Shown piece after piece: positions 1 to 9,761 of a stretch of 40,611 bases of DNA. The notes under the pieces are model-generated. The model was given only the letters and a program-made list of their open reading frames with translations, did not search any database and had not been told where the DNA came from. The stretch is taken from assembly GCA_030560485.1 (NCBI GenBank), contig JAKTTS010000081.1, positions 1 through 40,611 of the forward strand, given 5' to 3'. Origin of the DNA: Ascoidea tarda (nom. inval.) (Eukaryota > Ascomycota > Saccharomycetes > Ascoideales > Ascoideaceae). Every line of letters begins with the position of its first letter. Position 1 is the stretch's first letter. Made by a program: the position numbers and the translations under genes.

Positions 1-222
1 ATCATTATCATTATCATTATCATTATCATTATCATTATCATTATCATTATCATTAACATCATTATTAACACTATTATTAACATTATTATTACTATTATTA
101 TCATCATTATTATCATCATCATTATTATCATCATCATTATTATCATCATCATTATTATCATCATTATTACTATTATTATTATCACTATTGTCATCATCAT
201 CATCATCATCATCATCATTTTT
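1..222. repeat. ATC/ATT microsatellite inside the coding frame
   Basis: Nine ATCATT hexamers fill 1-54, followed by imperfect ATT/ATC triplets and an ATC run near 194-219. Read on the minus strand these are Asn and Asp codons, so the repeat length changes the protein but not its frame. A shorter similar tract lies at 412-475. Such tracts slip easily, so allele length is likely to vary. Confidence 0.9.
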
Positions 223-1542
223 CAAGTTCTCACTCATATCCATATCCATTTGCATATCAATTTCCATTGGAATGTCTTCTATAACTTTATTTTGATCATC
301 TATATCGTTTTTTGTAGAAAATTCAATTAAATTTTCATTATTTAATCCATTGAAATCATCTCCATAATCACTGTCATCACTATAATTATTCACACTCATA
401 TTACCTTTATCATTATTATCATTATTATTATTATCATTATTATCATTATTATCATTATTATCATTATTATCATTTTCATTATTAATCAAATTGGATAATC
501 TTCTTGAAACTGATAACTTTCTTCTTATTTCAATTGTTTGGTTCAAAAATGATGAATCATTATCCAATTTTGATAAAGAGTGATCTACAATTACAAATTT
601 CTGTTTTTTGATTCTCTTACTAACAATTCCAATATCTTCACTATCTTCATCACCTCCCAATGATTGTTTTGAGTGATTTAATGACTTATCTAATAATGGA
701 GATGACTGTAATAATACGGGAGAACTGAAATTTTCCATTTGCAAGAAATCTATTGGTGATGATGGCAAATCTCTTATAAAAAATTCTTCATTTAAATTGC
801 TTTTTTTATTTGAATTGACATTTTTATTTTCATTTTCATTTTCATTTTCATTTCTATTTCCATTCTCATTCTCATTCTCATTATCTCTTGAAATTTCTCC
901 GGTATTTTCGTTTGATAAAGAAAATTTCCGGTTAATCTCAACACTATCTTTATTATTATTGTCAGTAGTATTTTTTGTCTTATTGTTTGAAACGTTACCC
1001 TTGAGAGTTCTTTTGTTTATATTTTCTGTAGATCTTCTAGATATCGAATTATTCACGTTATAGTTTTCAGATTCTTTATTCTTTTCTAGAATTTCTTTTT
1101 CTTTCTGCTGTTCCTTTTTTTCAGTTATTATGATTCTTGATAGTATTCTTAAATCATTAATTGGTGATATTCTGTCTCTGTTTCGCTGTCTTCTGATATT
1201 GGCACTGTTGTTTTTGTTTACTTCATTGTTTATGTTATTTATTCTTAGCAATTTCGATGACCGAGGTGTTCTGGGTGTTCTGGGTGTTTTGGGTATCTGA
1301 GTGCTCTGTAAAATGGAATTTCTTGTATAAAGTGTCAATGGGTTTCTTCTCGTAGATCTTCGCTTGGAGGCTGTTCTGCTTCCTGTGTTTCTGTTGTGAC
1401 TGTAGCCAACAGAAGCTCTTCGTGGTGTTCTGGGCTGTTTGACTGGAGATAGTTGGACATGGTCGGTTGTATGCTGCAAAATCTCTTTGAAAGACTGGCG
1501 TCGACTCGTTATCGAGTTGGATATATATGATTCTGTCACCAT
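1..1542 (-). CDS. Asn/Asp-rich protein with many S/T-P sites, 5' part only
   Basis: An open frame runs from an ATG at 1542 to the left edge (514 codons, no stop). An in-frame TGA lies upstream of that ATG, so this is the first possible start. The N-terminus is basic and rich in proline-directed serine/threonine sites: RRQSFKEIL, SPVKQPRTPRR, then TPRTPRTPR near residue 90. More SP sites follow around residues 260-280 (LPSSPIDF, SSPVLL, SSPLL). Acidic Asn-Asp runs start around residue 350 and become almost pure ND/NDD repeats at the edge. The clustered TPR/SP motifs suggest a nuclear CDK substrate. Fungal CENP-T (Cnn1) has a similar N-terminus, but the histone-fold end that would prove this lies outside the window, so I do not name it. 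It is divergent from RAI1, with 208 bp between the starts. Confidence 0.75.
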   Translation of the reverse strand, partial: MVTESYISNSITSRRQSFKEILQHTTDHVQLSPVKQPRTPRRASVGYSHNRNTGSRTASKRRSTRRNPLTLYTRNSILQSTQIPKTPRTPRTPRSSKLLRINNINNEVNKNNSANIRRQRNRDRISPINDLRILSRIIITEKKEQQKEKEILEKNKESENYNVNNSISRRSTENINKRTLKGNVSNNKTKNTTDNNNKDSVEINRKFSLSNENTGEISRDNENENENGNRNENENENENKNVNSNKKSNLNEEFFIRDLPSSPIDFLQMENFSSPVLLQSSPLLDKSLNHSKQSLGGDEDSEDIGIVSKRIKKQKFVIVDHSLSKLDNDSSFLNQTIEIRRKLSVSRRLSNLINNENDNNDNNDNNDNNDNNNNDNNDKGNMSVNNYSDDSDYGDDFNGLNNENLIEFSTKNDIDDQNKVIEDIPMEIDMQMDMDMSENLKNDDDDDDDDDNSDNNNSNNDDNNDDDNNDDDNNDDDNNDDNNSNNNVNNSVNNDVNDNDNDNDNDNDNDNDND

Positions 1543-1750
1543 TATGCCAAATTCACCCTTGTATATTTTCTTCAACAACGCAATTTGTGCAACTTCTCCT
1601 CAATCTTTACATTTTCTGAAGCTGTTTGGAGTTTGGTTGTTTTGATTTTTATTTTGAATTTTTTGCTCGAAACCACCGCTGTGGGTTTGGGAAATTTTAA
1701 AAAAAATCTGGAAAAGTTTGAAATTTCTGGTTTTCTTTTGGATTGTTTAA
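1543..1750. promoter_or_regulatory. Divergent intergenic region, Asn/Asp-rich gene and RAI1
   Basis: A 208-bp gap between two divergent start codons. It is T-rich on the plus strand (CTGAAGCTG, TTTTGATTTTTATTTTG). I see no clear TATA box or named factor site in it. Confidence 0.5.
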
Positions 1751-2998
1751 ATGATACTTCAACGGATGGGAATATTAAAACGACTACGACCAATGGCTTC
1801 TGTAAAATACTTCCCATTATCGTCCAGATCACCCAGCACAGGGGTTAAGCAACCAAAGGAAATTGCCTCGTTTTCTAGAAACATAAAACAGGAACACGAA
1901 AACAACGATTCTTGTCTAAGCTATTACTATTTTCCTGATCAAGAGATCGAGAAACCAGCTAATGTTGATTTGAGCTATGGCTTTCAAAAGTTTAAAAAAA
2001 TGGACGAAAATAAAGATGGAGACTTAGATGGTTTATTGAAGGCAATAATTACTTACGAAAAAAAATTGAATGCTGTCATTCCCAAGATTGATATTATCAC
2101 TTTCCGAGGCCTCATGAGAAAAATTCTAACAATTCCTTATGGCAATGAATCGTTCGATTTCAATTTACTTTGCTTTGATAATCAATTGTTTATAAAATCT
2201 GACAAAGAGTCTGATATGAAAAGAAATGAACTTGAGCAAAAAAGAATGGAAAAAAGAATAAATAAGAGTCATGGAAAAAAGATATCCAATCTAAGTGAAA
2301 AATTTGTGTATTCTGGTTATAAATTTGAAACTTTAACTACATTGAATAAACCTTGGTCGAAGTGCTCCAGAGATGAAATTGAAAAAAGATACAAGAAAGA
2401 AGTGAATAATATCGAACAATATGCTGTAGTTGTGAAAACTGGTATTGGTAAAAATAAAATGCTATTGTGTGGTGAAGTAGACTGTGTTTTTGATTACAAA
2501 CCTCGAGCTTCAGATTTTGATGAAGACAATCCTTTAACACATTATGTTGAATTGAAAACTTCTAAAACTATTAATGACATTTTAGCTTATAACACTTTTA
2601 GAAAGAAATTGTTTAAAGCTTGGGCTCAAAGCTTTTTAATCGGTATTCCAAAGATAATATATGGTTTCAGAGATGATCAGTTCAAATTAAAAGCCGTTGA
2701 AATGTTTAAAACAGAAGATGTTCCTGTTTTGATTAAGGCAGATCCACAAGAAAGGGGAAATCAAATAAGTTGCATCGATGCCATTAAATGGTATGGTGCT
2801 GCCATTGAATGGATTTGGGCCAATATTGATGTCAAGAATGAAAAAACAGTTTGGAGGTTATCTTACAGTTTTGAAAACAAAACATTCAGTCTAAGAGAAT
2901 TACCTGAAGAGAAAAGTTCTGAGATAATCAACAATTATGAAATTTTAACTAAAGAATTTGTGGATTGGAGACTTCGATTAAGATCAAATCAAAATTAG
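1751..2998 (+). CDS. RAI1: RAI1/DXO-family decapping nuclease
   Basis: Probable orthologue of Rai1, the nuclear partner of the 5'-3' exonuclease Rat1. The family removes aberrant 5' ends (unmethylated cap, triphosphate, NAD cap). At 415 aa it is close to yeast Rai1 (387) and Dxo1 (442). The fungal N-terminal part is recognisable (YGFQKFKKMDEN, FRGLMRKIL). The DXO metal-site motifs are present: GYKFE (G-h-x-h-E), GEVDCVFD with E242 and D244, VELKTS with E267 and K269, and QSFLIG with the late Gln/Gly. The enzyme should therefore be active. The start is uncertain: ATG codons at 1751, 1766 and 1796 are all in frame and the first 30 residues are not conserved. It is convergent with the GH15 gene, 152 bp apart. 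Dxo1 is the alternative name; the nuclear Rai1 assignment rests on general resemblance. Confidence 0.87.
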   Translation: MILQRMGILKRLRPMASVKYFPLSSRSPSTGVKQPKEIASFSRNIKQEHENNDSCLSYYYFPDQEIEKPANVDLSYGFQKFKKMDENKDGDLDGLLKAIITYEKKLNAVIPKIDIITFRGLMRKILTIPYGNESFDFNLLCFDNQLFIKSDKESDMKRNELEQKRMEKRINKSHGKKISNLSEKFVYSGYKFETLTTLNKPWSKCSRDEIEKRYKKEVNNIEQYAVVVKTGIGKNKMLLCGEVDCVFDYKPRASDFDEDNPLTHYVELKTSKTINDILAYNTFRKKLFKAWAQSFLIGIPKIIYGFRDDQFKLKAVEMFKTEDVPVLIKADPQERGNQISCIDAIKWYGAAIEWIWANIDVKNEKTVWRLSYSFENKTFSLRELPEEKSSEIINNYEILTKEFVDWRLRLRSNQN

Positions 2999-3150
2999 TT
3001 TCCAAATAAACAAGTGTATTAAAAATTTAATGGGGTCGGTTTTTATTTGTTTTGTAATTCAATTTTTGCTATATAATCTATAAATATTAGTGAAAAAGGT
3101 TATTGTTTTTTTTCCTTTTCAGTTTTTAAAATTAAAAATTTGATTTCGAT

Positions 3151-4770
3151 TTATAAAATTCTGCTTTCTTCCTCATTATATTTTTTGATTAATTTAATCA
3201 CCTTCAACCTCCATCTCGTTGAACTCAAAAATGAGGCATAGTTCCAGGTAAGATTTTTCATTCCTCCTAATTTTCCATTTACTCCATTAAAAGTCTCACT
3301 CATTGAGCCATCATAATCCACATATTTTTGAATGACTTTTAAAAATGAATCGGAAAAATTCAATAACCCTTCAATTGTAACTTCAAAGTTTTTTGATCCA
3401 TATTTAATAATATAATCCCCATTGTGGTCTAAATTTTTTATATCATTTTCATCAATTCGGAAATGGTTTTTAGTTATATACTTTTCAAATAAAGATTTAT
3501 AATTTTTGCAAATTTTTACATCTTGCTTGTGTTTCAAAGTAATAAAAATATACTTATAAAACACTTCACTGAAATAAGAAGTGGATACGAATGCAGGATT
3601 AAAAACTTTTTCTTTTGTGTCTCGTCCAATAGCAATACCAGACTGAAGAATATCATTAATTTTATAGAGAGATTTAAAATCATCAACCAATTTAAAAGCA
3701 GTATTTAATAACAAATGATCAGTTGCGTTAAAAGGAATTAAATTATCAACATATGAGTTTTCATTTAGATTATTTTTATTTTCATTTTCATTTTCATTAT
3801 CTTTGTCATTGATATCTATCCTAATATTATTTTCATATTCCTCGTAATCATGAGATAATAAAGAAGCAATAATTATGGAACTATCAGTAGGGTTTCTATG
3901 TTTTTCAGACAGTAAGGGATTCTCTATAAGATAGGTCGAATTTGTTTGAATATAACCACTTTCATGCACAATAAATTCTTTTAAACAATCTGCATTACTA
4001 AACAAATCAATTGTAAAATCTTTTTCAGAGTTTAAGCCACGAGAAAATTCACCACCAATAACCAAAGATTTCAACTGAACCAAAGAAGTAAATAAATGAA
4101 ATCCCTTTACATTATCCCAAAGTCCATAAGATAAATCCTCCCATTTATCTAAAATATATTGCAAATCAGGTTTAACAACAGTAAAATAAATATCAAAAAC
4201 TGTTGTGTTGCTGGGCATGTAAGCCAAGTTGTCGTTGATTATTAGACCCTTGTTATACTTTTTAAGTAAATTAAGATATTTAATGATTGAAATAGATTTG
4301 AGAGCTATACTATCGGTTAATGGATTTTTTTTATCTAAACAATATTTGAAATTTTTTGATCTAGAATTTTTGTATTTCCCTCCGTAGATTTCTCTATAAT
4401 CATTTTCGTTTGACTTGTTGGTTTTTTCTTGATAGAAATTATCAATAAATTGCTCGATAACGATAGTCAATTCTCTGTAATTTCGGGAAAAATCCGAATC
4501 CTTTAAAATATCAATCAATGACAATATAGTAATAGAATTTTGTCTAACTACATGATAATAGTTAGGCTGCAAAGGGTTTGAATTTGAAAAAATATCAAAA
4601 TTAGTTTTATCAAATTGTTTTAAAATTCGATTGTAGGAAACTTCTCTTTCTTCGTTAATAAACAAATTTAAATCATTTCTTGAAACGTTTTGATAATGAT
4701 ATTGATTACAATTAACCAAAAAGACTAGGAAATTAAAACAATTGAGAAATATGAGAAGTTTATTAAGCAT
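3151..4770 (-). CDS. Secreted glucoamylase-like (GH15) protein lacking key catalytic residues
   Basis: A 539-aa protein that starts with a hydrophobic signal peptide (about residues 1-21, ending near VNC). Family GH15 is recognised by several blocks: YYHVVRQNS (normally Y-W-T-R-D-S), TDSIALKS (D-G-P-A-L-R-A), LWDNVKGFHLFTSLVQ (L-W-E-E-V-x-G-x-x-F-F-T), GIAIGRD, DGSMSETF and LTWNYASFL. GH15 enzymes release glucose from starch or glycogen ends. Against the Aspergillus enzyme the retained residues are the first Arg (R76), W218, R383 and the general base E492. The substrate-binding Asp after R76 is Gln77, the general acid Glu is Asp219, the next Glu is Asn220, and the NPW Trp is Ala393. An Asn/Glu-rich insert lies at residues 322-339. 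I infer a weak or non-catalytic, possibly sugar-binding, secreted protein. The frame is intact, so it does not look like a decayed gene. Confidence 0.8.
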   Translation of the reverse strand: MLNKLLIFLNCFNFLVFLVNCNQYHYQNVSRNDLNLFINEEREVSYNRILKQFDKTNFDIFSNSNPLQPNYYHVVRQNSITILSLIDILKDSDFSRNYRELTIVIEQFIDNFYQEKTNKSNENDYREIYGGKYKNSRSKNFKYCLDKKNPLTDSIALKSISIIKYLNLLKKYNKGLIINDNLAYMPSNTTVFDIYFTVVKPDLQYILDKWEDLSYGLWDNVKGFHLFTSLVQLKSLVIGGEFSRGLNSEKDFTIDLFSNADCLKEFIVHESGYIQTNSTYLIENPLLSEKHRNPTDSSIIIASLLSHDYEEYENNIRIDINDKDNENENENKNNLNENSYVDNLIPFNATDHLLLNTAFKLVDDFKSLYKINDILQSGIAIGRDTKEKVFNPAFVSTSYFSEVFYKYIFITLKHKQDVKICKNYKSLFEKYITKNHFRIDENDIKNLDHNGDYIIKYGSKNFEVTIEGLLNFSDSFLKVIQKYVDYDGSMSETFNGVNGKLGGMKNLTWNYASFLSSTRWRLKVIKLIKKYNEEESRIL

Positions 4771-5183
4771 TTTGGGTTGGAAGCAATTATCAGTTAACTA
4801 TTAGATCTCACACTCAATAAAAAATAGTTATTCCATTTCCAAACATTTGAATCTTTAAATAGCATAGCCATATTAAAGCCAGTGAAAGCATTAAAATCAC
4901 ACAAACCACTAAAGCACACCAAAAAGCACAAACAATAAAAACAGCAAAAACAGCAAAAACAGCAACTTCATCAATTCTAATTCAAAATTCAAAATTCAAA
5001 ATTCAAAAAGCACAAAAATAATTTCCAAATTTGAGAATCAAATCCGTTGATGAAATATCCGGAAATCTCACAATGGATTCAAATCCGCGAACGATTTTTT
5101 TTTTCAAATTTTTTTTTTAAAGTTGAAATTTTTTAACTCGAAAGAATTAGTTTTTGGAAATCAACAACATTTACAGAAATATT
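4771..5183. promoter_or_regulatory. Divergent intergenic region, GH15-like gene and HAS1
   Basis: A 413-bp region between divergent starts. It holds short A-rich tandem repeats: AACAGCAA units at about 4937-4965 and CAAAATT units at about 4983-5008. A poly-T stretch lies at 5096-5119, close to HAS1. I looked for the PAC (GCGATGAG) and RRPE elements usual for ribosome-biogenesis genes and saw no exact copy. Confidence 0.5.
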
Positions 5184-7061
5184 ATGGATAGGTCAAGGAG
5201 TAAAAAAGACAGCAAGAAGATAAAGTCTAGACACAAGGATAGTGCTTTGAAAAATAGACTGGAGTCAATTTCAAAGAAATCATCCAAAAACTCAAAAAAT
5301 AGAAAATCCAAGTTGGAAAAGATAATAAAAGAAAAATATTCAAAGAAAAACGAGAAAAGCCAGAAATCTGAAAATGCAAAAAATGAAGATTTGGAAGAAT
5401 TGTCCGAAGATGATGACCAAATAGATTCAAATGAAATAGCTCAAAAAAGTGAAAAAATAAATAAGAAAGCCAATATTGACAAAGACATTGTAGATGACCA
5501 TCAAGAAAAAATTGAAGAAGACAGTGATAGTGATGATAATAATGATAGTGAAGAAGAACAAGCCAGTCAAGAAGAAGAACAAGCCAGTCAAGAAAATGAA
5601 AAAGAACAGAAAAATGGCCAAGATAATTCTACAATTACTACTGGTACGAAAAGCTCCCCCAAAACGTTTGTTGACTTAAAGTTATCTCCATTGACTTTAA
5701 AAGCAATAAATGAGATGGGATTTACCACCATGACTGAAGTACAAGCAAGAACAATTCCACCATTGCTAGCAGGAAAAGATGTTTTGGGAGCTGCCAAAAC
5801 AGGTTCAGGAAAAACTTTGGCATTTTTGATTCCAGCTATTGAACTTTTATATTCTTTAAAATTTAAGCCCAGAAATGGTACAGGTATAATAATAGTTTCA
5901 CCTACAAGGGAATTGGCATTACAGATATTTGGCGTTGCAAGAGAATTGATGCAATTCCACTCGCAAACCTTCGGTATAGTGATTGGAGGTGCCAATAGAA
6001 GAGCAGAAGCTGAAAAATTGATAAAAGGTGTCAATCTTTTAATTGCAACCCCTGGAAGATTATTAGACCATTTACAAAATACAAAGGGATTTGTTTTCAA
6101 AAATTTAAAAGCATTAGTTATTGATGAAGCCGACAGAATTTTAGAAATCGGTTTTGAAGAGGAAATGAAACAAATCATCAAAATATTGCCAAATGAAAAT
6201 AGACAAAGTATGTTGTTTTCCGCTACTCAAACTACCAAAGTTGATGATTTGGCAAGAGTTTCACTAAAAGCAGGTCCTCTTTACATTAACGTTGTTGGTG
6301 AAGATGATGTCGCTACTGCAAGCGGTTTAGAACAAGGTTATGTTGTATGTGAATCTGACAAAAGATTTTTGTTGTTATTTTCTTTTTTAAAAAGAAATCA
6401 AAAGAAAAAGATTATTGTTTTTGTTTCTTCGTGCAATTCAGTAAACTATTATGGTGAGTTACTCAATTATATTGATTTGCCAGTTTTGGATTTGCATGGT
6501 AAACAAAAGCAACAAAAGAGAACAAATACGTTTTTTGAGTTTTGTAATGCGAAAAAAGGTATTTTAGTTTGTACTGATGTTGCTGCTAGAGGTTTGGATA
6601 TTCCAGCTGTTGATTGGATCATTCAATTCGATCCTCCAGATGATCCAAGAGACTATATTCATAGAGTGGGAAGAACTGCAAGAGGTTCAAGTGGAAAAGG
6701 GAAATCTTTGATGTTCTTGACCCCTTCTGAACTTGGGTTTTTAAGATACTTAAAACAGTCCAAAGTTCCATTAAATGAATATGAGTTCCCTACTGGAAAG
6801 ATTGCCAATGTGCAAAGCCAATTAGAAAAATTGATTAGTAGCAATTATTTGCTTCATCAAAGTGCAAAGGATGGCTTTAGATCTTATTTACAAGCGTATG
6901 CCAGTCACCAGCTAAAACAAGTTTACAATATTGATAAGTTAGATTTGAATAAAGTAGCAAAAAGTTTTGGATTCACATCACCTCCAAAGGTTAATATTAC
7001 TTTAGGCGCAAGTTTGAAAAGTGAGAAAAAAAACAAAAAAAGAGGCAGGTCTTCAAATTAA
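5184..7061 (+). CDS. HAS1: DEAD-box RNA helicase Has1
   Basis: Orthologue of Has1, the nucleolar ATP-dependent RNA helicase needed for 40S and 60S ribosome assembly and for releasing U14 and other snoRNAs. The 625-aa protein has a lysine- and acid-rich tail (residues 1-155) and then a full helicase core. The core shows the Q-motif region, AKTGSGKT (near 208), [20 protein letters not shown] (314-317), SAT, ARGLDIP and HRVGRTARG (near 492). The C-terminal block from [17 protein letters not shown] to VAKSFGF is diagnostic of Has1. The start is the ATG at 5184 (MDRSRSKK); the in-frame codons just upstream begin with TTG, not ATG. One CTG codon (5259-5261) lies in the unconserved tail. It is convergent with BDP1. 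Confidence 0.97.
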   Translation: MDRSRSKKDSKKIKSRHKDSALKNRLESISKKSSKNSKNRKSKLEKIIKEKYSKKNEKSQKSENAKNEDLEELSEDDDQIDSNEIAQKSEKINKKANIDKDIVDDHQEKIEEDSDSDDNNDSEEEQASQEEEQASQENEKEQKNGQDNSTITTGTKSSPKTFVDLKLSPLTLKAINEMGFTTMTEVQARTIPPLLAGKDVLGAAKTGSGKTLAFLIPAIELLYSLKFKPRNGTGIIIVSPTRELALQIFGVARELMQFHSQTFGIVIGGANRRAEAEKLIKGVNLLIATPGRLLDHLQNTKGFVFKNLKALVIDEADRILEIGFEEEMKQIIKILPNENRQSMLFSATQTTKVDDLARVSLKAGPLYINVVGEDDVATASGLEQGYVVCESDKRFLLLFSFLKRNQKKKIIVFVSSCNSVNYYGELLNYIDLPVLDLHGKQKQQKRTNTFFEFCNAKKGILVCTDVAARGLDIPAVDWIIQFDPPDDPRDYIHRVGRTARGSSGKGKSLMFLTPSELGFLRYLKQSKVPLNEYEFPTGKIANVQSQLEKLISSNYLLHQSAKDGFRSYLQAYASHQLKQVYNIDKLDLNKVAKSFGFTSPPKVNITLGASLKSEKKNKKRGRSSN

Positions 7062-7358
7062 AGACTTTATATGTTATTAATATTTATTAAATTAACTACA
7101 TATTTTAAATATTGTATGTGTAATAAATTTCTAATAAAAATACAGTTTAGCTAAAAATCAACAAAACAATAACCCCAAATAACCCCAATAACAATTAAAT
7201 GTTTTTTCTAAAAAATAACAAAAATGAAAACAAAAACTAAAACAAAAATTGTTTATAAAAGAAAAATGCTTTATATAAGCAGAAACTAAATAAACAAGAT
7301 AAAGAGAAAGTCTTTTTTAAACAGAAAATAAAGGAATGTAAACATAGACTCAAATTAA
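7062..7358. other. Convergent intergenic region, HAS1 and BDP1 3' ends
   Basis: An AT-rich 297-bp gap holding the two 3' UTRs. TATATG- and TATGTG-type polyadenylation-like stretches occur near 7067-7120. I see no gene or RNA in it. Confidence 0.6.
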
Positions 7359-9594
7359 CTAATAATTGAATGGACCTGGACGAGAAGGACGAACCGGTCT
7401 GGTCATTTCATCGATAGTTCCCAACACTTCTTCATGTTTTCTCAATTGCGATATCTGTTCAGATCTTGTTAATTTTCTAATACCTGTTCTTATTTCGATT
7501 TCTTTTCTTCTCTCAGCTTCTTCATCTTCTTGTTTTGCTTTTTCTTTTTCTTTAAGCAACTGTTTAACTGATTTATCATGTTCAGATTTTAATTTTTTTA
7601 ATTCTTTTTCAAATTCATCCAATGATTTGAACTTTGTCTTTTTGACTTCGTCTTTTCCCCTGTTAACTTCATTCAAATATTCAACAATATTCAGAGGAAT
7701 TTTTCTAGTTAAGGATAATTCGACTATGTGAGGATTTTTTCTTTCTTCTAGAGAATATTTTAGTTTAATTTGTCTTCGATTTCTGTATGGAAATAGTTGG
7801 GCAATTACACCAAAATCCGTTCCCCATGTGGATAAAGCCCTGAAAAATAAAACAGTTTCATTCAAAGTCCATTTGTCATAGTAGGTATCCTTTGAGTATG
7901 ATCTAGAATTGACCGAATTTTCAAATGGATTGTCAGTTTCAACAATTCCTGATTTAAAAAGACTTCTATCTCTAGTGTTACGGTTGATGAGGGTACTTTC
8001 CTCATCAATATCTATTTCACCGTCTTTTGATACTCTTAATTTGAAAGAAGAGGCTTCACCATCTTGAAGTTTTTCCTCTAGCCTCAATAAATCGTCAACA
8101 GCGTCTTTACTTTGTTGATTCAAATTAATTTTAGATTTGTCATCACCAAGTAATTGCTCGAGAGGGACTCTTTTTTCTCTTGCTTTTAATCTCAACTCTT
8201 TTCTCTCCTTTGCTGCAATTTTCTTTTTGGCGAATGCTTCGACAGCTAGTTCATAGTTATCAGATACTTTTCCGATTGGCATAACTTCTTTGCATAGATC
8301 ACCCAAGCTGATATTATCAGCATCTAATGTGAACTTTTCCAATAACTTGTGGTTTACATGTTTCATGTCTTTTGAAATCTGATTGATATTTTTAATTGTG
8401 AAACTTTCTTGAATGGAAATCATTTCAACAGTGATGTCTTTCTCTTTAACTTTAATCATTTTTTTTGATTTAGGATCTAGCAAAATATCATATTTTCCAT
8501 CATCTTTATCAAAACCATTGGATTTATTTTGATTAATAATGTTCTGGAAATCGATATTTTTCTGGTATAACTGATTGATATCTTCATTGTTTTTACTGTT
8601 AACAGAGGAATTCAATAGAGGAATTGCAAATTGAGTATTTTGTTGTTCTAGTTGTTCTAGTTGTTCTAGTTGAATACTAGAATGTTCCATTGCTTTTTGA
8701 GCAATTTCTATTGAAATGGGAGCTGGCATTGAATCAATACTGTAGCTATAGTTTGAATTATTAGATTCGGAGAAAGTTCGATTATTCCTGGACTTTTTGA
8801 TAGATAGATTAGAAAAAGAAGATTTTGAAGGCAATGATCTTTTCTTTCTTGGTTTTCTAGGAGTTTGAATTGGTAAAGGGTTAACTTGAGGAATGTTGAT
8901 TTTTGTAGGTTGGACATAGTAGCTTTCAGAAAACTCTGAATGTTCAGTATTACTACTGGGCAAATTTGGATCAATATTAGAGGACTTTGTAATTTTTTCA
9001 TTTGAACTAAAAGAAACAGTTTTTCTTCGAGGAAAATTGATCAGCGAATTGGATGAATCAGCTATATGTACACTGGAGCTGGGTCTTCTGGAGATAGCCT
9101 TTAGCTGAACGCTGTTTTCATAAGCCTCTGTAGTTGGTTTTAGTATTGAGTTGGTTGAGGTAGTTGTTAGTGAAGAAGACGATGAGGATGCTGATGACGA
9201 AGACGTTGGAGGAAGAGCAGGAGAGCTAAAAGCTTGAATTTTTGAGCCAGCACCAGAAACAAGAGAATTCCTTCTATTGGTGTCTGGACTCTGAATATTC
9301 TGTATGTTTTGTATGTTTTGTGTGTTTTGTGTGTTTTGTGTGTTTTGTATATTTTGCACAGCAGGAGAAGTGCTCGAAGCTGTTTGACCTAGTTTGTTTC
9401 TTCTGACGATTTTCGGAGCAAACCGAGCACCAGATTTGTCTGCGATAGAGAAAAAACAGTTAGTAAAAGCAGTTCGCACAGAAATATTAAAAGCAGCTTG
9501 GGTACATACTGACAAAACTCATTGCAGCTACTATATCATCCAGATCAATATCATCCAGATCAATATCACCTTCAACATTGGTTTTTTTAGTCAT
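7359..9594 (-). CDS. BDP1: TFIIIB subunit Bdp1 (B''), two exons
   Basis: Bdp1 joins TBP and Brf1 in TFIIIB, which positions RNA polymerase III on tRNA, 5S and U6 genes. The SANT domain is clear (WTLNETVLFFRALSTWGTDF through RNRRQIKLKY, near residues 547-600), as are the flanking conserved blocks (LCKEVMPIGKVSDNYE, LRLKAREKR, EVLGTIDEM). Exon 2 is 9439..7359. Its upstream frame contains no ATG but has intron signals, and splicing to exon 1 (9594..9510) gives MSFVNKSGARFAPK, matching yeast MSSIVNKSGTRFAPK. Two in-frame ATGs are possible: 9522 gives 697 aa with the yeast-like start, and 9594 gives 721 aa with an acidic DIDLDDIDLDD extension. The boundary shown uses the longer form. QN repeats lie near residues 50-75 and serine runs near 105-120. 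S. cerevisiae BDP1 has no intron. Confidence 0.94.
9440..9509 (-). other. BDP1: Spliceosomal intron of BDP1 (70 nt)
   Basis: On the minus strand the donor is GTATGT (first base at 9509), the branch site is a perfect TACTAAC (9465..9459) followed by a T-rich tract, and the acceptor is CAG (last base at 9440). Removal joins codon A|AC and restores the conserved N-terminus VNKSGARF. All three signals match the budding-yeast consensus. Confidence 0.93.
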
Positions 9595-9670
9595 TGGTCT
9601 GGAATTTTTTTTGGCATAAAAAAAAAGCAGCGGTTACCCGGACGGAACAAATAAATAAAAGCGCGCGTCA

Positions 9671-9681
9671 GGACTCGAACC
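9671..9681 (-). promoter_or_regulatory. Perfect Pol III B-box upstream of BDP1 (ETC-like site or tRNA relic)
   Basis: The minus strand reads GGTTCGAGTCC, an exact match to the TFIIIC B-box GGTTCGANTCC. It lies in the 167-bp gap between the POL3 stop and the BDP1 start, 77 bp before the upstream BDP1 ATG, and a TTTT follows a few bases downstream. I tried to fold a tRNA around it. The T-stem pairs only partly (about 3 of 5) and I found no matching 5' acceptor strand or A-box, so no intact tRNA is present. It could be an isolated TFIIIC site, like the ETC loci of S. cerevisiae, or the remnant of a tRNA gene. Confidence 0.6.
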
Positions 9682-9761
9682 GGTGTTGTTTTCGCATTTC
9701 TTTCGTAGAGTATTTGTTGTTTGTGTTTCTGTTTATAATTACAAACTCGCTCAGGTCTCGA

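Noticed and set aside
612-626. TACTAAC on the plus strand as a branch site
   Set aside because: It lies inside an uninterrupted minus-strand coding frame with no matching donor or acceptor.
797-1063. Plus-strand Phe/Ser-rich frame
   Set aside because: It is the complement of AAT/GAA-rich codons of the minus-strand gene.
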